From assembly GCA_902729315.2 (NCBI GenBank), contig LR746275.1:312501-376500 (forward strand): a DNA stretch of 64,000 nt. The letters run 5' to 3'. This stretch comes from Spirodela intermedia. Taxonomy: Eukaryota; Streptophyta; Magnoliopsida; Alismatales; Araceae. Under the pieces are notes generated by a model. It searched no databases. It saw only the letters and a program-made list of their open reading frames with translations, and had not been told where the DNA came from. This document shows positions 59,331 through 64,000 of the stretch, piece after piece (position 1 is the stretch's first letter; each line of letters begins with the position of its first letter). Both the position numbers and the translations under genes were made by a program.

Positions 59331-62300
59331 TGTTATAGAAATTTAAATATCAAATTATATGAATAAAATATTAAAATTAATTAAATATATATATATATAT
59401 ATAAATTCTCCTGAAACCAGTCTATTGAATGATTTGAAACTTCGAAAGCAAAACAGTTTATATTTAAGACTTGCCCTTATACTTTTGTCCAATGAATGGA
59501 TATAATCATGCTTTCTGCTTATTATGCTTCATATATTATAAACCAAAGTAATGGTGTAAATATCCAAATAGGAATTCAAAAAAAATATTTTTTAACCTAC
59601 AATGTTAACTTCCAGAATTTGGTGATTTTCCTCTGTGAAATTATTGCTTTCATATTACTTCAGGAATGATAAACATTTATATAAATTGACACTATGAAAA
59701 AGTAATAATTGCAACATTACAACGAAAAATAATTCTTGAAGTAAGATATCAGTATGAAATCTTACTTTATCTACCAAATACTCATGATGCTAAATCATTA
59801 ATTTTTCAATGATCCTGATATAGAATTTAATTGACTGAAGTCAAATTTCTAGTATTAGCACTCAAGATTTTCTAATTATTGAAAAGTGATTTTGAATTAT
59901 TTAATATCTTTGAAGATAAGATTTTACATACTGAGATCATGATTCAATGTGTTTAAGTGACTTTCGTAATTTTATGTGAAGCAATCGTTAAAATTTTTGA
60001 TCATGAAAGTATTACTTTGTTATGAAATGTATTATCAGTTCTCTTTTAACAAAATAGGTCCCTATAAAACTTGTTTGAGCCTATAACCCTTGAATAAATA
60101 TATTACTTTTTAACAATCATGTGTATTGGTTTATCTTAAATGATATCCAAACCCTAAAAGGGGATGTTCAAATTTATAAATAATTTTAAATTTTAAACAT
60201 TGAGAGATTGTAGAAAGTAAAAGAGGCTTTGGAAATTGATATCTTTATAAATTCAGTGCCTTTCTAGCATCTAATCTATTGTAAACAACTATCTCTAACC
60301 CATTTACCATCTCAACAGGTTTTGCCAACATTTTCTACAGATAATTCTATGTGATTTTGAGTGTTCTATGCCATATGACGAAGGCAGCCTGTCTAGGAAC
60401 AATATTCAAGTCTTATGTGATCTTTCTTGACCAGATTGAATGGCAACATCTTCAACAGTCACCAAACTTCTCAATGAGAAGAGCACAGCAAAATAAAGTT
60501 GCAATTCATCATTCTCTTCATCAATTTTTCAGATGTACATCAATGCAATGCCATCATCCAAAAAATACTTGTGGAGAAATCCTTCCTTATCCTTGTCGGA
60601 AACACCTTTGATCAAAATTCTGATTTAGTCACTCAAGGGAGTTGAACCTTGTAGTCAGTTGTTGGTCTCCTAGAGCTATAAAGCTAGAAGAGATTTTTAT
60701 GGAAAATTATATAGGAGTTGACCTTGGTAACAACAGGTTTTGGAAATCTTAGGTGTTTTTATAATGATCACAGCATACACAGGGTAGCTTAGTCATTCAC
60801 TTATGGATTTGTATAACTTGATAGCATGAAGATCTTAAATATTTTTGTGTGCGGTTGATAGGATGCAAATATTCAAGCATCTATGTTTGAACATTGGCTG
60901 TCAAATGATAGTCTGGAGTATTCTTGTATTTTATCTTGCTTCAGTTCAACTAAAAACCTCACAAATAAGCAAAAGCAAAGGTTATTGGGCCTAAGTCCAA
61001 GGTATAATGTAATATGGTTATTCGAGCTAAATTTATGACATAATGGATCTAGCTATTTGGTGTAAATCTAAGGCATAATGATCCTTGTTATTTTGTATAA
61101 ATCAAAACATAATAGGACTCGTTACTGAGCGTCAATCAATGATGATAATTGTTGAGCCTAACTCATTATGAGTCTATTTTCAAGCATATTGGATTTGGTT
61201 TTTAGATGCAGGTTAAAAGGTTTCATATTGCGTAACAACCTAGTGAACGAATTTACCTGTCATGCTATTCAGACCCAGATCGTCAAAGTCTTACAAAGAG
61301 GTGGGTATTTGGGTAAGAGGATATCCCTTATATTTCTTCGCATCTATGATGAGATAAGACACGAACAGTTGTCTGATCATTAGAAATGACTTGCTTCCAA
61401 CCCAATGAAACTGCAGGTACATATATGGTGATAAATTCATAATAAAATCCAAATCATTGAATTCTTTAAGGTTAATCATGAAGAAGAATAAAAGAAAATG
61501 GGGGGAGAGCAGAATACTCAATCCAGATCACCATATCTCCTGATTTTGACCCTGATCATACTTGAAATGGAAAGAGAAGATCCTCTAATTCAGCACTTCA
61601 CCATCTCCCTAAAACGTGTAGAATAGAAGAGTAAGAAAATGTAGTAATATGACTCATATCTCAACTACGCTCTACACAGCAGACTGTTCAAGGTTCGGTA
61701 GGTTGTGCAACGGCCCAACATAAGAAGAGTGGGAAGCTCCGAACACGACATGCCTTTCAGAAATTTTAAAGGGACATTTCTATAACTCTCTTGTGATAAT
61801 AACGGGATATAAACAGTAATTTTGGATCCCAGTTCAGGGAAATCGAATTAGACTTGGTGTTCTCATTTTCCCCTCCTTTGTGTGTTGTCTATTTTGGGAG
61901 GTTCTCGCCTCCATCCCTTCTCTTGGACAGTAGGATTTTGTTGTCTCCTCTTGCAAAATTACAAAACAGATCAGCTGGAGTGATGTTTTTCTATGAGGTA
62001 CCTGAAGCAGGAGCTTGACTATCTTGAAAGAATAGTGAAAGAAATTGGAGCTTGGCTATTTTTGGAAGAACAACAAAGGAGATCCATGGACGGTCAAATC
62101 ACTGAAGTTAAAAAGAAGAGGTGAAGAGGTAGGAACATCACAAATCATATTAGCCGGATTTCGGTACCCAAGTCAGTTAAATTTTTCACACCAACATTTA
62201 TTTCTCATTTTCAAATCCATTTGTTTCTTACTGGATATTATTATTTCACTTTTATATCTCCAAAGATTCAACATAATAGCAGAGATCATCTCAACCAAAC

Positions 62301-64000
62301 ACCACTACCTCTGGCAACCATTTACAAAAGAAAAGAGGAAGAGGTTAATATAATCATCTCAACCAAGCTTGAAACCTCCAGAATGAACCCACATAAGAAA
62401 AGATGAAAAAAATAGTCAAGATTATCTCAACCAAGCACCACGTTACTGCATCATCCTTGTCTGTTAATCAATGTAAAATGATAATAAATGTTTCATTAAC
62501 CAATGTCACATATAATAAAATAAAATTAAAATTTTTTAAATAATAATCTTTAATTCATTTCATAAATTTCTGGTTCAATGTTCATATTATTTTTGAAAAT
62601 TTTCTACTTGAACTTCTAATTTATGTCCAACATGATTTTCCTATGTTAATAACCTTGAAGGTTTTATTTTATAATTTAATAAAGTATTATTAAATTAATA
62701 ATTTAATATAATTAGATAACCAATCATAGAGACCACATCATCCAAGGTATATCTTCTAAGCTTCATCAATGTAGTATGTGCATGGAAACTTGTTAGATGT
62801 CACTATTGGGTTTTGGCCCACATTGAGATTAAGGAGGGGGTGATCTATTTCTAAATCTCTTTACTGATAAAGTTTATTCTATTGAATATACATTTTCTTT
62901 TCTCTAGATGGTTTATATAATCTCTCTAACTAAACAGAGATAAGGCTATTAAATTTTATAGTGGTTCAGCATACCTCCTATGTTCACTCTCCAAAAACAA
63001 CCTTGTCATTGGGTTGTACTAACTATGATTATCCAATCATATACCGCAAAAATTTACCCGAAATGTTCCTTCTAGATTCACAGTTTAAGGAGGTCACACC
63101 GCTATTAATAGGGGCAACCCTCATTCATGACAAAGAATAATTTAAGTATCACATTTATCCCATAATAAATAATAAAGATGCCACCATGGGATGATTTTCA
63201 AAAGATCATGTTGACTTAGAGTGCATCCAAAATAATTTAAGTATCATGATTGATGTCTTGAATTTTTTGCCAGCTTCTCATTGGCTTGCTAGTTGTGAAT
63301 TTGAGACTCTTTCTGCTTCATCAAACAAATGAAGAAGGATCTTTCAATGCTCTAATTGTCTCCTCTAGTTAATGCCTTTGTGTAGTTTTACTTGCCAATA
63401 TTGTTCATTAAGAGGGAAAGTATAATTTTTTTGAATTAATGTGGTAATTGGAAATCATTAGAATTTATAGTCAAATCTTTTACAAAAATTTCCATAGATT
63501 TCTATGATTTTTCCAATTACTATTTTCTCTAAAATAAGATTAATTCAAATATATGAGAAACCAATGTGATGTCCTTTAGGAAGTACAAATATCCTCAGGT
63601 GTAACCAATATAAGATTATTTTATCACTGAATGTTCATTCTGATTTGTATCAAATCATATTTGATCTATTAAGTATTTGATAGTCATAATAATAAAGCTA
63701 ATAAATGTGTCTCATTTGAAGCATGATAAAATGCTCAAAACTTATCAAAATCATCCTAAAGAAAATGCATTCTCCAAGAAAATATTTTGACCAACGATCC
63801 TAGTATACTATATCACGACTTTAGTGATTCATATAATAAACACAATTTTCAGTTTGCATATGATATTGTTCAAAACCTCCTATTTGACATAGGTAAATGG
63901 TATGAATCTACTCTATTAATTCAAACTCAAAACCATTTGAAACTTATGATTTAAAATCATAGATCCATAAAAGATTAATTAAAATTCCATAACCATATTG
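59331..64000. other. AT-rich DNA without recognised genes
   Basis: About 4.7 kb beyond the right arm has only short open frames. The longest, 62045-62353 (102 codons) and 60351-60611 (86 codons), show no domains. A TA run lies at 59384-59402. Confidence 0.5.
62800..63130. mobile_element. Possible fragment of an LTR retrotransposon
   Basis: A segment near 62940-63000 reads TTTTATAGTGGTTCAGC and then CCTCCTATGTTCACTCTC, similar to a sequence that recurs in LTRs of many plant retrotransposons. No second LTR, protein remnant or boundary was found, so this is only a possible fragment. Confidence 0.3.

Overview
The window is nuclear DNA of a flowering plant. The genes have many short GT-AG introns, 5' leaders are CT-rich, and the gene content is plant-specific: a phytochrome-interacting bHLH factor, an Aux/IAA repressor, the plant meiotic axis protein ASY3 and the plant form of CHMP7. 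The species cannot be named from the sequence. Exons of the PIF gene and the 3' half of ASY3 are distinctly GC-rich, while the remainder from about 19.4 kb on is mostly AT-rich and repeat-rich.

Gene-dense part (1-19.4 kb). The 3' part of a Glu/Lys-rich repeat protein gene (+) converges on CHMP7 (-, eight exons, 2898-6990, 417 aa), an ESCRT-III-type protein. CHMP7 is divergent from ASY3 (+, nine coding exons, 9111-14006, about 815 aa), the plant Red1-like component of the meiotic chromosome axis. ASY3 is followed by a PIF-type bHLH gene (+, seven exons, 15407-18127, about 656 aa) with an active-phytochrome-B-binding motif. I built the exon models by hand from splice sites, phase and remembered family conservation. 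They are consistent in phase throughout, but some junctions have alternatives, noted in each entry.

Repeat part (19.4-30.6 kb). AT-rich DNA holds a decayed Ty3/gypsy LTR retrotransposon on the minus strand (about 20252-25686). Zinc knuckle, protease, reverse transcriptase and integrase remnants and a tRNA-like primer site are readable. The two LTRs differ in length because an AAATTTGAATTTC-type low-complexity array is much larger in one of them.

Inverted-duplication part (about 30.6-59.3 kb). This is the most unusual feature. Short blocks in 30.6-41.15 kb recur in reverse complement and in mirror order in 44.97-59.3 kb, around a 3.8-kb centre. The arms are diverged and punctuated by insertions, yet they contain a 360-bp non-coding island with only three differences. 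The right arm carries an apparently usable degron-less Aux/IAA gene (54768-55673, -); the left arm carries the mirror-image Aux/IAA pseudogene (33738-34611, +). The centre carries a small DUF761-type gene and a broken second copy in the same orientation.

The last 4.7 kb is AT-rich with one possible LTR fragment. I saw no tRNA, rRNA or CRISPR.
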